Assembly: GCA_012932295.1 (NCBI GenBank)
Contig: JAAONU010000014.1
Location: 33,573,977-33,637,976 of the forward strand
Length of the DNA stretch: 64,000 nucleotides
Source: Cyclina sinensis
Taxonomy: Eukaryota > Mollusca > Bivalvia > Venerida > Veneridae
Direction of reading: 5' to 3'
The position numbers and the translations under genes are program-made. Shown one piece after another: positions 55,601-64,000 of this stretch. The notes beneath the pieces are model-generated. The model ran no database searches. It had not been told where the DNA came from and worked only from the letters and a program-made list of their open reading frames with translations. Positions within the stretch are counted from its first letter, which is position 1; each line of letters begins with the position of its first letter.

Positions 55601-56646
55601 TACTTTCTGTTTGCAGGCAAATCCATCACTCAGAAAATGGAAGCAGAGGAAGCACTGTCTAAAACAAAACAACACAAAGACACCAATATTCATTCCGAGT
55701 AAGCTGTTAAAAGTCCTTAATGTGTTTAGGTATTTTAGGAACTGCTGGAAAAGCCCTCCTTAAAGAAAAAGGGGTGGGGGGCTATTATTTTTTTTTTAAA
55801 AAAAAGGTGAACCACCTGTAAATATTTTCTCATAACTACAAATTTTTAATAAGAAGTGTTAGTGGACAACGTTATACAGAACTCTGTTAACTTGGTTTTT
55901 GTGATCCTTGTTAAAAGTGTGAGATTAGTGACTATTTTCTTGAACAGCAAGTTGTCAGTTACTTGAGTTTGGTATCTTTACTATAAACCAGTAAGTTGGT
56001 ATTAGCTTGCCGTTCACTGACGGATAAGATATATCTGAAATAATGTTGAAACAGTGTAAATCTCTAAACAAAAAAAAGTTTATAACTACTTGTAAAAGCA
56101 ATTATATTAATCTTATTGTCATTCGTAATTTAAATACAGTTTATTACTTGGATTTGTAGTTGTGTCTCAAGGAAGGAGTTCAGGGAGCTTAAAGACGAAG
56201 TAAGACGTCTCAAGAGGAAGTTCCAGGAACTTGTGAAAACAGAGTCGTCTGGAAGCCCTTGCACTCAAACACCAACTGTAGACTTTCCACCATCTCCAAA
56301 AGCTCCAGATATGCAAAGTCCCAGTTCATCAGCACAGACTACAGCTGGTTATAATGGTTTTACATTATCTGATTTGAAGGACTCTATATGTCATATTGAC
56401 AAACTGTATGAAGCCGTGAAATGCCTTATGTTGAAACTATTCAGCAAGGATTATATTGTTACACACAGTGTCTCTGGAAAAGCGGCAAATTCAAAAACTG
56501 CTAACAAGTGTCAGTTTGACTCCAGGCTGTACTTTGCCATGCTGGGAGTTCTTAAGGAGAAGTTTGACGTTAAAAATAAAGACATTACAGAGAAAGTGCA
56601 TTCAGTGCAAAAATTTGTAGCCAAGCAATTGTCAGTCAAAAAATAA
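49668..56646 (+). CDS. Five-exon coiled-coil/BEN-domain gene of the EnSpm-like element
   Basis: Exons 49668-49875, 53827-53904, 54440-54683, 55617-55698 and 56160-56646, joined by GT-AG introns with matching phases (1, 1, 1 and 2). Exon 1 starts MSAKCDASEEKNNFAVMRWL and has a compact basic/aromatic fold (GLSKYRGCPGLWQFRIL). Exon 2 is acidic, exon 3 is Q/S-rich and polar. Exons 4-5 form a coiled coil (QKMEAEEALSKTKQ; RKEFRELKDEVRRLKRKFQE), and exon 5 holds a BEN-like domain. About 365 residues. In this copy exon 3 reaches a TGA at 54625-54627 and needs a one-base change of frame to meet exon 4, so it may be decayed or alternatively spliced. Intron 1 contains a pogo element. Its place inside the CACTA-like element suggests the role of plant TNPA (binding subterminal repeats); that is inference. 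Confidence 0.65.
50058..52660 (+). mobile_element. pogo/Tigger-like DNA transposon nested in intron 1 of the BEN gene
   Basis: CGCGACTACCATTGATTCGCG at about 50063-50083 is mirrored by CGCGAATCTACGGTAGTCG at about 52636-52654, an imperfect inverted repeat of about 22 bp. It brackets a transposase of pogo type on the plus strand. The exact termini and the expected TA duplication could not be fixed. The element lies wholly inside the 3.95-kb intron 1, so it would be removed by splicing. Confidence 0.6.
50476..52245 (+). CDS. pogo/Tigger transposase, 589 aa, intact, with C-terminal zinc finger
   Basis: Residues 1-50 form a psq-type helix-turn-helix (YRLYSPTALTNAYKSVREDG, ASKIYCVPENTLRDRV). The CENP-B-like second DNA-binding region follows (about 60-135; QSLSFHWLEGFRSRWPEM). 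The DDE_1 core has catalytic Asp in FNVDEKGL (D172), LLILDGHRSH (D280) and LQPLDLACYG (D316), a DD35D spacing. The C-terminal ~150 residues are basic then acidic (SSESSESDAESDEDK) and end in a PHD-like finger (CCVCNLF, CLHWTHLCFC, FFCPHC). The start ATG is the first in frame and gives the full HTH. All residues for cut-and-paste activity that I can check are present. A short upstream exon joining at TTTTAAG before 50461 is possible. Confidence 0.9.
   Translation: MKKKYRLYSPTALTNAYKSVREDGVSVLRASKIYCVPENTLRDRVLGKIDPENFVMGSAPLFSQLEEAYLVKHFQTMADYGYGYTCQESINIATEYAVLLGKRNKSQSLSFHWLEGFRSRWPEMKKLNPRSLEYARAKMTKESIVMEYFDNLENCLKKHDLLDKPHLIFNVDEKGLTCDHTPPSVIARSGHPPPAVTSGKGKTVTLIGCGSASGYALPPYFVFPGKRLLPELLEGSTPGATGNMSETGWSNGTIFKDFLQNHFLKYIPGRTAEKVLLILDGHRSHISVGIVDWARDNNIVLFILPAHTSHILQPLDLACYGPFQRMYNNACHKLMRETAASVTRYNICSLACKVHLQALKSENLQSGFKRAGIYPLDRGAVPKKDFIPAELYVGSDTDSDATVEGGIQEDHDGYRMFAVKENELKENKTRSANVKKSRKNVSKIVAGKEITKDVHEKLKEYVYKAQKPVSKSVKKPVSKGNINKKVQSKKVSKPSKDPQPGPSHINLAVSSSESSESDAESDEDKCCVCNLFTPKEVSGSTSLIFTKWAQCDGVKNGRPCLHWTHLCFCTDVRVVRRGDKFFCPHCKEE
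52670..53230 (+). repeat. Tandem repeat of ~157 bp in a HINE-like fragment
   Basis: After GGGCGAGCATACAGTTGCCG come about three and a half diverged units marked by GTTATTGCCC (52881, 53038, 53194), with AGTAGATAGATCTCATTGATG and GCAGTGCACAAGAACC. It belongs to the GCATACAGT...GTCCGTCC type of bivalve repeat. Terminal structures are not visible. Confidence 0.7.
54684..55616. other. Intron 3 of the BEN gene, with a short palindrome and repeat fragment
   Basis: GGGGGGCATACAGTCGCCGC at about 54757 matches the start of the repeat at 52.7 kb. CCAGACTGACAGTCTGG at 55006-55022 is a perfect short palindrome. No other coding sequence is supported. Confidence 0.45.
56160..56646 (+). CDS. Last exon of the BEN gene: coiled coil plus BEN-like domain
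   Basis: The exon follows GATTTGTAG and ends in TAA. After a 25-residue amphipathic helix rich in K, R and E comes a P/S linker (PTVDFPPSPKAPDMQSPSSS). The final ~100 residues resemble a BEN domain: LYEAVKCLMLKLFSKDYIVT, HSVSGKA, DSRLYFAMLGVLKEKFDVKN, KVHSVQKFVAKQLS. BEN domains are alpha-helical and bind DNA, often palindromic sites. The match is by pattern and length, not by search. The 137-codon ORF from 56233 is the 3' part of this exon. Confidence 0.6.
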
Positions 56647-56989
56647 TAGCAACCTTTGGTATTTTGTTTGGTCAGTCTAGGCTTTCCAGCATTTGTACTT
56701 TTTCCTACATGTTTGTAAAGTGCTCCTAGTTTTACCTGTTAATAAGTAAAAAGTTCCTATTATTCCTACCTTCTTTTTACAAAAAGGTGTCATGAGTGTT
56801 TTTATTTTAACTCTCTGTAACCATTGAGGCAACATTTGGTAACTATTCAGTGCTAAAAAGTACTTTTTTGTCAAACTTCCTAATTCTTTTTTAAATTTAT
56901 TCCTACTTTTTTCAGTAGGCGGCTGGAAATGATGTCAGATAGAACTATTTTTTGTTGTTGTTTTTTTTTAGATGAGAAAATTGTTTCTT

Positions 56990-57305
56990 GTGTAACCATG
57001 TCTGATCATGTTAATACATGTTTCAGTTTCAGAGTATGCATTGTTCTTTATTTCCACTTAACCATGTTTGCATGATGTTTAACAGTGGCTGACCATGTTA
57101 TTTTAAACTGTCATTTTCATGGTAGACCATGTTAGGAGATCATGAATAATCAAAGTCACACCATGGTAAGAGACTATGAGAAACCATGGTAAGAGACCAT
57201 GTTAGTGGCCATTTAACAAAACATGTTCAACCATGGTTAACCATGATCTGTGGGGCAAGGTAGTTCATGGTATTTCATGAAAAAACATGAACCATTTCAC
57301 CTGGG
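56990..57305. repeat. Right subterminal CATGGT array and TIR of the EnSpm-like element
   Basis: About ten CATGGT/ACCATG motifs, with full palindromes in ACCATGGTAAGAG, AACCATGGTAAGAGACC and CAACCATGGTTAACCATG (57160-57255). It ends in CATTTCACCTGGG at 57293-57305, the exact inverse of the left TIR. Mixed orientation as on the left. Confidence 0.8.
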
Positions 57306-57794
57306 AATTAAAAAGACGCCATGAGTTAGTCAAATACTAAACAACATTACATGTAGAATATTAATAATGAAATTATTTACAGCACAATTACAGTACAGAA
57401 ACAGTGTGTTCACAAATATCACTTTTTTGCCCGTTTAAGTATTGTGAATTTCTTGATTAGTTCTTTATTAGACATATAATCAGTAATGCAATATAAAGTA
57501 TAATTATGTATGTCTGTGATAGTGCTATTGGTGTATCTTGATCCATATAATATTTTTTGTGATATCTTGTGTATGTGATCGTGTGATTCTGGTGATATTT
57601 GTTTTTGATACTTTGCCTATGATAAATATGTTTTTACATTGATGTCTTTCTTTCTGTGATATTCTCCTGTCTGTGATATTACTTTATATAATTTACCTAA
57701 ATCATTTTTAAGTGTTTTTAAACTAAATAATATTTTTATTGTGAATTAAATGTATGCATAATAAATTAAATATTTTTACAATTATTATTTATAC
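57306..57794. other. Intron remainder of the outer gene
   Basis: AT-rich with many TGTGATATT/TTGTGAT motifs at 57510-57700. Original intron sequence of the DUF7869-like gene on the right side of the EnSpm insertion. Confidence 0.5.
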
Positions 57795-58817
57795 CTGATG
57801 ATGTCGATTTCTCAGGAATACCAGAAGTTGAGTTGTATACCCATCCATAGACTGTTCTCTCGCCAATTCCAAGCGTCGATAGAAACATATTTTTGCAGAC
57901 ACGCACCCTCTCACCATCTACTCGTAGAAAGTACCTAAAGCTCTGACTTCTTCTACTGTTTTCTACAGTTTTTTCATTGACCGCTTCTGACCCTACAAGT
58001 GAGTTTACATAAACTTTTCTTCCATCCCACGTCATGTTTTTCCAAAAATTTGAGAATATGTTTTTTCTGTTATTTTCTGTAATCTTTGCACATTGTTTAA
58101 CGCCTGGTTTTTCACATCGCTTGGAACAATTTCTTTGTGTCAGAATGCGTTCTGGTTTTTCGGCCTGAAGACCCCATTTGCCGTCAACCTTTTTCAGACC
58201 TTTGTATTTTTCTCCTTCCATGCGGAGATGTTTTGCAGTTTTCCTTTTACATTCTGATTTCTTTTTTGCTCATTTCTGTGGTACATTTACATCGGTTTCA
58301 ACATTTGCATTGGTTTCAACAACTTCCTCGTCATCTATGACATCACTGTTATCAGAAGACGAATCACCAGAGTCCCCTTGGAGCTCATAGTCAGGGTCAT
58401 ATAAAGTATCATCAAAATCATAGAATTTCTCCTCCTCCAATTCAGTGGCTATGAGCTTGCTAACATCTTGTAATTGAGAATCGGCATATTCAAGACTACT
58501 CAAAACACTTAAACCTTGATTAATCACTTTGCCAGCATTTTCTACGTCCGCATCTTGATCAGGTGTGTACAGATTTCAGCTGAATCCTTACATTCTGCAT
58601 CATTATTATTATTATCGTCTTTCAATTCACTCTTATCGGCAACATTTTCTACTTCAAAATCAGCAGGTAGTTGAGTACAGTCTTTGGAAGAATCTATACA
58701 TTCTGCATCATTTATTGTGTAGTCACTGACATTGTTATTATCGTCAGTTAATTCACTTCTTTTAGATTGTTTCTGTAAGGATAACTGAAGTAATAGTTTA
58801 CCTCTAGACAACGCCAT
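57795..58817 (-). pseudogene. DUF7869-like putative transposase, N-terminal exon
   Basis: Likely start ATG at 58817 (MALSRGKLLLQLSLQKQSKR), then acidic, Asn/Asp-rich repeats. A frame break near 58555 (after EICTH; the other frame resumes DQDADVENAGK) is followed by ELEEEKFYDFDDTLYDPDYE. A TGA at 58270-58272 interrupts, with the same frame continuing KKKSECKRKTAKHLR. The conserved part is RNCSKRCEKPGVKQCAKITE, SNFWKNMTWDGRKVYVNSLV, FRYFLRVDGERVRVCKNMFL and STLGIGERTVYGWV, the N-terminal domain typical of DUF7869-associated proteins. It ends at a GTATAAA donor (57788-57794) and joins in phase to the exon at 42844. Dead copy: one nonsense and two frame breaks in all. Confidence 0.75.
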
Positions 58818-58818
58818 C

Positions 58819-59153
58819 TTAAAAGTTTGTTGCACTTCTACCTGGCTCACACTTAGGGCAATGGATGCTGTTTTCTCTCAAATCCTCAAAGTGAGACTGA
58901 TTTAAGTGTTCGTCAGGAAATGTTGGGTGAATGCAATGTATATGATAGTATCTTGAACATTCCTCAAAGAGACATCTAACGTAGAACGTTCCATCTGGTA
59001 ATGCAAGTAAAAATGGTCCTACATTTACAATTTGCTGAAGTAAAAATATTAAGCTATTGAAATCGGGTTTGTACTGACATAAGTGGCACTTGTAAGATTG
59101 AATATTCGTCTCTGATACTGATTCCCTGTCACTTTCACCGGAGTAAGACATCC
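58819..59153 (-). CDS. Small cysteine/histidine-rich (PHD-like) protein or exon
   Basis: After a CTTTTTCAG acceptor the frame MSYSGESDRESVSETNIQSY runs 110 codons with CHLCQYK, then CLFEECSRYYHIHCIHPTFP and CPKCEPG, a C4HC3-like zinc-binding arrangement. A GTAGAAG donor-like site at 58835-58841 lies before its stop. It directly precedes and overlaps the start of the DUF7869-like ORF in another frame, so it may be a separate accessory exon of the outer element. I do not recognise an exact family. Confidence 0.5.
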
Positions 59154-59794
59154 CTGAAAAAGATAAATGTGCAATAGATACTATTTTGTCTTTTAAATTG
59201 GTCTCAGAAATAATACATCAAATATCTATATAGCGACAAAAGGTCGTATCTCGATTTTAGCAAAAAAACAATGACAGTGCAAAACGTTGTATCTCATGTT
59301 TTGATTTTAAATTTCATTTTTATAGTTAAACTGTTAATATACAAATGTGAATAGCAATGATATTTAAAGACTTAGTATGATCTGTTGTGAAATATTTATT
59401 CAAAATGTCTGTGGTGGAATGAATACATTTCAGAAATTGAAAAATATCCCACCCACATTAGCAACCGAAAGTCAGTAGCAATTAATTCATATTTATATGC
59501 ACAAAACTATGACATACGAAGAGCATTTAATGACTAAAGCACCTTTACACAGCTCATGTACCAATAACAGTTTAATGTAATGATAAAAAGCATACCTTTT
59601 CATCCAAATGTTTGCGCTCTTCAGAAAATTTTGAGATACGATGTTTTGACCGGGAAAAAAATTGACCAATTGTAATACGATATTTCGTCACGTGCCTGTT
59701 CTGAAATAACTGATTGGCCTAGAGTTAAAACAATTAAACATAAAATCGGGCATCACTTTACAAAACTATATAAATCAAAAGGTCGTTTTCCAAA
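59154..59794. other. 5' non-coding region of the outer element with subterminal motifs
   Basis: Repeated variants of AAAAGGTCGTATCTC occur as ACAAAAGGTCGTATCTCG (59236), GCAAAACGTTGTATCTCATG (59280), inverted TTTGAGATACGATGTTTTGA (59629) and AATACGATATTTCG (59675). They are the same core as in the TIR and probably mark binding sites for the element's own transposase. No gene. Confidence 0.55.
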
Positions 59795-59830
59795 AGTTAC
59801 GACCTTTTGACTCCCAATCGACGATATGAC
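59795..59830 (-). repeat. Right terminal inverted repeat of the outer element
   Basis: AGTTACGACCTTTTGACTCC and onward through CAATCGACGATATGAC; complements 40607-40642 at 33 of 36 positions. Confidence 0.75.
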
Positions 59831-60490
59831 ACAAAAGAATCCAGGTAATGAAAACTACAATATCATAGTGCTATCCCTTTCACATCACTATTTTAATGAA
59901 CATGTAAACTGGAGAAAAATAAGATTGCTCAAAATTGAATCAAAACTAAGTTTTTTTTTTCAAATCATATAATTTAAGACCATTTTACTGTTAAGATTAT
60001 TACTCCAAAATTCACAGTAAACTGAATGTAAAAATGTTGAGATTGTGGAAAGTGAAATAGTTTTTTTACAGGCTTTAAACAAAATTGATTTGAATGAAAG
60101 ATGTTCCCGAAATATAATATTTTTGCTTCATTACAAGGCCTGCAGTAATTGCAACGAAAGTGTTCAAAAATCTTCACCAGCTTCCCTTTAAAATATTGTA
60201 TTCTAAAATTATTAAAAACATTTACAAAAAAAATCGAAATCTGAAAATTTCACAACTAGAGAAATGTAAGTACCAAAGAAAAGTAATCCTGATATCCTGC
60301 TGTGAGCATGCACAACTAGTTTTGTTACTTACTTGTTCTGAAGAGTTTCATGGATTTCCTACAGGTAGTTGCCAAGACATGTTAATTGTTTATTTGTGGT
60401 TCAATCATTTATTTGTGGTTCATGTTACTTATCTTCTTATATAATAATCTTATCATTAGTTCTCTTCCATATTTTTCCTCCCTTTTTTAC
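59831..60490. other. Non-coding, nothing recognised
   Basis: AT-rich sequence between the outer transposon and the composite HINE copy. Short ORFs have no domain character. Confidence 0.35.
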
Positions 60491-62986
60491 TTGGATCTTT
60501 AAAAATCTTCTTGTCAGAAACCACAAGGCCTGGAGCTTTGATATTTGGTATAAAGCATCATCTAGTGGACCTCTACCAAGTTTGTTCAAATTATGATCCT
60601 GGGGTCAAAAATGGCCCCGCCCCAGGGGTAACTTGTTTTACATAGAGTTATATAGGAAAAACTTTAAAAATCTTCTTGTCAGAAACCGTAAGGCATAGAG
60701 CTTAGATATTTGGTGTGCAGCATTGTCTAGTGGACCTCTACTAAGTTTGTTCAAATCATGGCCTCTGGGTCAAAAATGGCCCCGCCCCAGGGGTAACTTG
60801 TTTTACATAGAGTTATATAGGAAAAACTTTAAAAATCTTCTTGTCAGAAACCGTAAGGCATAGAGCTTAGATATTTGGTGTGTAGCATTGACTAGTGGAC
60901 CTCTACCAAGTTTGTTCAAATCATGGCCTCTGGGTCAAAAATGGCCCGGCCCCAGGGGTAACTTGTTTTACATAGAGTTATATAGGAAAAACTTTAAAAT
61001 CTTCTTGTCAGAAACCGTAAGGCATAGAGCTTAGATATTTGGTGTGTAGCATTGTCTAGTGGACCTTCACCAAGTTTGTTCAAATCATGGCCTCTGGGTC
61101 AAAATGGCCCCGCCCCAGGGGTAACTAGTTTTACATAGAGTTATATAGGAAAAACTTCGAAACTCTTCTTATCAGAAACCGTAAGGCATAAGGCTTAGGT
61201 ATTTGGTATGTAGCATTGTCTAGTGGACCTCTACCAAGTTTGTTCAAATTATACCTCTGGGGTCAAATTTGGCCCCACCCTGGGGTCATTGGTTTTACAT
61301 AGGCTTATATAGGAAAAACTTCGAAAATCTTCTTGTCTGAAACCACAAGGCCCTGAGCCTTAAGATTTGGTATGTAGCATTGTCTAGTGGACCTCTACCA
61401 AGTTTGTTCAAATTATACCTCTGGGGTCAAATTTGGCCCCAACCCAGGGTCATTGTTTTACATAGGCTTATATAGTGATAACTTTGAAAATCTTCTTGTA
61501 GAAGGAGAAGTAACATTTTCAGTCCAAATAATCTGGAAATTTGTCAGACAGGTTGTTTCTATGATTTCAAGCTCAAGTTCGAATACGGGTCATCTTGGTT
61601 TAAAAACTAGGTCACAGAGCCCAAAAATAGAAAAATCTCGTTAACACTCTAGAGGTTACATTTTCAGTCAAAATATCCCAGAAATTTGTCAAAAAGGTTG
61701 TTTTGATGATTTTTAGCTCAAGTTCAAAATTGGGTCATCTGGGGTCAAAAACTAGGTCACAGAGCCCAAATATGGAAAAACCTTGTAAACACTCTAGAGG
61801 TAATATTTTCAGTCCAAATAACCAGGAATCTGTCAGAAAGGTTGTTTCAATGATTTCTAGATTAAATTTGAATATGGGTCATCTGGATTAAAAAACTAGG
61901 TCACAGAGCCCAAAAATAGAAAAAAACTTGTTAACATTCTATAAGCTACTTTTCAGTCCAAATATTCTCCAAATTTGTCAGAAAAAAAGTTTTAATGATT
62001 TCTAGCTCAGATTCGAATAAAGGTCATCTGGGGTCAAAAACTAGGTCACAGACCCCAAATATGGAAAAACCTTGTTAACACGCATTGAGGTAACATTTTC
62101 AGTTCAAGTAACCATGAAATTTGTCAGAAAGGTTGTTTTAATGATTTCTAGCTCAGTTTTGAATATGGGTTATCTGGGGTCAAAAACTAGGACACAGGGC
62201 CAAAAAGAAGAAAATCCTTGTTAATGTTCAAGAGCTTACATTTTCAGTCCAAATGTCCTTGAAATTTGTCAGAAAGGTTGTTTCAATGATTTCTAGCCCA
62301 GATTAGGATATGGGTCATCTGGGATCAAAAACAGGGACACAGAGCCCTAAAATGTTAAAACCATTTAAACTATCCAGAGGTTAGTCATTTTCAGTCCAAA
62401 TATCCTGGAAATTTGTCAGACAGGTTGTTTTGATGATTTCTAGCTCAAGTACTAATATGGATCATCTTTGGTCAAAAACTAGGTCACAGAGCCCAAATAT
62501 GGAAAAACCTTGTTAACACTCAAGAGTTAAGATTTTAATTCCAAATAACCTGAAAATTTGTCAGAAAGGTTGTTTCTATGATTTCCAGCTCAACTTTGAA
62601 TATGGGTCATCTGGATTAAAAAACTAGGTCACAGAGCCTAAATATCGAAAAACTTTGTAAACACTCAGAGGCTACATTTTCAGTCCAAATGTCTTTGAAA
62701 TTTGTCAGAAAGGTTGTTTTGATGATTTCAAGCTGAGGTTTGGATATGGATCATCTGGGGTTAAAAACTAGGTCACAGAGCCCAAATATGGAAAAACCTT
62801 GTTAACACTCTAAAGGCTACACTTTCAGTCCAAATAACCTTGAAATTTGTCAGAAAGATTGTTTCAATATTTTCTAGGTCAAGTTTGAATATGGGTCATC
62901 TGGGGTCAATTAACCAGGTCCATAGCAACTTTGTTAAAAGCAGTCATATTCAGGTGAGCGATATAGGGCCATCATGGCCCTCTTGT
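60491..62986 (+). mobile_element. HINE/Helentron-like repeat E, composite, 5'-truncated
   Basis: It starts inside the ~165-bp array (CTTTAAAAATCTTCTTGTCA; CTAGTGG markers at 60562, 60727, 60892, 61056, 61220 and 61384). It switches at about 61498 (GTAGAAGGAGAAGTAACATT) to ~145-bp units, and ends CAGGTGAGCGATATA, the hairpin GGGCCATCATGGCCC (about 62967-62981) and CTCTTGTT. Architecture and junction equal those of element B. The 5' subterminal inverted repeat is missing, so it is truncated. Confidence 0.75.
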
Positions 62987-63237
62987 TACTCTGTTTTTTT
63001 GCTAGCTCCACTGCATTTTTACGGGGACATTTTTTGGTGAGGAGATAAGTATTGAAGTACATTTTCAGTTCACTCATTTCATCCTTATCCCATTCTTGCT
63101 GGACAGACTTTTTTTCACTGGCTTCCTTTTTCTCCCCTCTCCCGCGGTCTCACTTCTGACTCGTCATCTGATATGACGTCTTCTTTATCAGAATCTTCTT
63201 CCATATTGTCAAAAACATCATCATCGATGTAACTGAA
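62987..63237 (-). pseudogene. C-terminal exon of a second Crypton-type gene, cut by HINE E
   Basis: After an AATTTTCAG acceptor the minus strand reads YIDDDVFDNMEEDSDKEDVI (acidic linker). After a frame break near 63140 it reads KKSVQQEWDKDEMSELKMYF and TYLLTKKCPRKNAVELAKK, resembling the C-terminal Trp/Glu-rich module of the metazoan Crypton-like recombinase family. The reading stops where HINE E begins, the same kind of boundary (…AACAAG/AGGGCC) as in the 26.4-kb recombinase. Confidence 0.5.
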
Positions 63238-63746
63238 AATTAAATAAAATAAATCATTTTTAAGCCAGAGTAATTACAACAAGAGGGCCAGAGAGTTAAC
63301 AAGATGTTTCTATTTTTGGGCTTCACAAATGCATGTATTGTCATTCAATAGTAGTAAGTATCCATTTTAATAACTAATTTCAAAAATTTTCAATATTCAG
63401 AAGATTCATTTTCTCCATAAAGTAATAAAAATATTTGGGTAACAGGTAAAGATGGAGAATCGGTCTGGTTACTGGAAACAACTTTTTTTGTTGGACCTTA
63501 TCATGATCTATATGTCATCTACTTTTACCAGTAATTTAAAGATATTCTGCATTATTGTTGTAATGGTTAAAAATGAAAATATCAACTTTCTCTGTTTAAA
63601 GGACAGAGATCTTTAACTCGGACTTTTATTATATAAAAATACAAGGTTTATAAATTTTGTGTACTGTGTCTCATGAAAACTTACTGACAGGTAATGTCAA
63701 AAATTATTTTCATAAAATATAATCCCCCCAAATAAACGAAACTTAC
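63238..63746. other. Non-coding, intron-like
   Basis: AT-rich without coding signal, between two minus-strand exon candidates. Confidence 0.35.
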
Positions 63747-63884
63747 CTTGGTCAAGTTGATGTTTGGTTGGGATTCTTTGTAGTCATAAAACACACCGAA
63801 GTGATAAGATGAGATGTGCGCATAGCGTGACCATAAATCCTCAGTATTCAAAGCCGGAAAATTCTTTCCCAAAATTTTCCTTTC
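63747..63884 (-). CDS. Exon candidate, unknown protein
   Basis: Acceptor ACTTTTATAG before 63884 and donor GTAAGT at 63741-63746 enclose 46 codons (RKILGKNFPALNTEDLWSRY, AHISSYHFGVFYDYKESQPN) of good protein character. The phase does not join directly to the exon at 63237, so an intermediate exon or another gene is needed. It may belong to the same Crypton-type gene. Confidence 0.4.
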
Positions 63885-64000
63885 CTATAAAAGTACAAAT
63901 CCTATCGTCTGAATTCATTGTTAAATATGAACATAGTGAGAAAAAGAACATTTGCTAGATAAAACATTAATCCGGGAGGGTAACGTAACTGGTCTGAGCA

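Larger units (their letters stand above)
42854..57305. mobile_element. EnSpm/CACTA-like DNA transposon, 14.45 kb, with two gene sets
   Basis: CCCAGGTGAAATG at 42854-42866 is exactly inverted at 57293-57305 (CATTTCACCTGGG), with further similarity inward (CATGTTT). Each end carries about 300 bp of CATGGT/CCATGG subterminal repeats. Inside, a Tnp2/DUF4218-type transposase lies on the minus strand (47430-43395) and a five-exon coiled-coil/BEN gene on the plus strand (49668-56646). Thirteen-bp TIRs plus subterminal repeats plus two proteins is the En/Spm plan. The terminus CCCAG fits the CMCWR consensus I recall for the CACTA/Mirage/Chapaev group. Flanks share only AA, so the usual 2-3-bp duplication is not proven. 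The element sits 9 nt upstream of the splice acceptor of the DUF7869-like gene. Confidence 0.75.
40607..59830 (-). mobile_element. Outer DNA transposon with DUF7869-like gene, 19.2 kb, decayed
   Basis: The ends are 36-bp inverted repeats with three mismatches: 40607-40642 and 59795-59830, sharing TGGGAGTCAAAAGGTCGTAA and, further out, TATCGTCG. Subterminal copies of an AAAAGGTCGTATCTC-like motif occur in both orientations (for example near 40815, 59237, 59285, 59630). Between the ends, on the minus strand, lies a DUF7869-like gene split by one intron, and in that intron the 14.45-kb EnSpm-like element. Without nested insertions the element would be under 5 kb. A target duplication is not evident. 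That the TIRs and the gene form one transposon is inference from position, orientation and shared motifs. Confidence 0.65.

Noticed and set aside
57306..57308. Three-bp target duplication for the EnSpm-like element
   Set aside because: Left flank is GAA and right flank AAT; only AA is shared, so I do not claim a duplication.

Overview
The window is AT-rich animal nuclear DNA, most likely from a marine bivalve mollusc. This rests on recalled repeat families rather than a database search: a V-SINE resembling the molluscan RUDI family, rolling-circle (HINE/Helentron-like) repeats with a GGGCCATCATGGCCC terminal hairpin and nucleosome-sized tandem cores, and a fold-back MITE starting GAGCCGTGTCATGAG. 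Coding pieces carry GT-AG introns, zinc fingers and eukaryotic transposase domains. There is no bacterial gene organisation. I see no confident complete host gene; almost everything recognisable is a mobile element of some age.

Layout. 0.4-2.7 kb: 3'-truncated non-LTR retrotransposon with a 2A-like peptide, PHD finger, endonuclease and partial reverse transcriptase. 2.9-10.1 kb: possible exons, hairpin elements and a hAT-like non-autonomous element (8102-9780, 32-bp perfect TIRs). 10.6-12.6 kb: decayed zinc-finger/PIF1-helicase locus. 12.9-14.0 kb: Ty3/gypsy fragment. 14.2-19.3 kb: complete Ty3/gypsy element with identical LTRs, 5-bp target duplication and an uninterrupted 1319-codon gag-pol. 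19.4-22.5 kb: hAT C-terminal remnant, MITE and another gypsy fragment. 23.3-31.97 kb: tandem repeats and HINE-like elements, two of which bracket a broken Crypton-type tyrosine recombinase. 32.5-39.4 kb: about 275 copies of a 25-bp minisatellite.

The most interesting region is 40.6-59.8 kb, which reads as nested transposons. Outermost is a 19.2-kb element bounded by 36-bp inverted repeats (40607-40642 and 59795-59830) around a split, decayed DUF7869-like gene. In that gene's intron sits a 14.45-kb EnSpm/CACTA-like element (42854-57305) with 13-bp TIRs and subterminal arrays of CATGGT/CCATGG motifs. It carries a Tnp2/DUF4218-type transposase on the minus strand and, on the plus strand, a five-exon gene with a coiled coil and a probable BEN DNA-binding domain. 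Nested again inside it are a 960-bp element with 146-bp tandem repeats (splitting the transposase), a V-SINE with target duplications, and a pogo/Tigger element with an intact 589-aa transposase in the BEN gene's first intron. Decay increases outward: the innermost pogo gene is intact, the middle transposase is interrupted, and the outer gene has a stop and two frameshifts.

Working hypothesis: the BEN protein is the animal counterpart of plant TNPA, binding the palindromic subterminal motifs while the Tnp2-type protein cuts. 59.8-64.0 kb holds a 5'-truncated composite HINE copy and the C-terminal end of a second Crypton-type gene.
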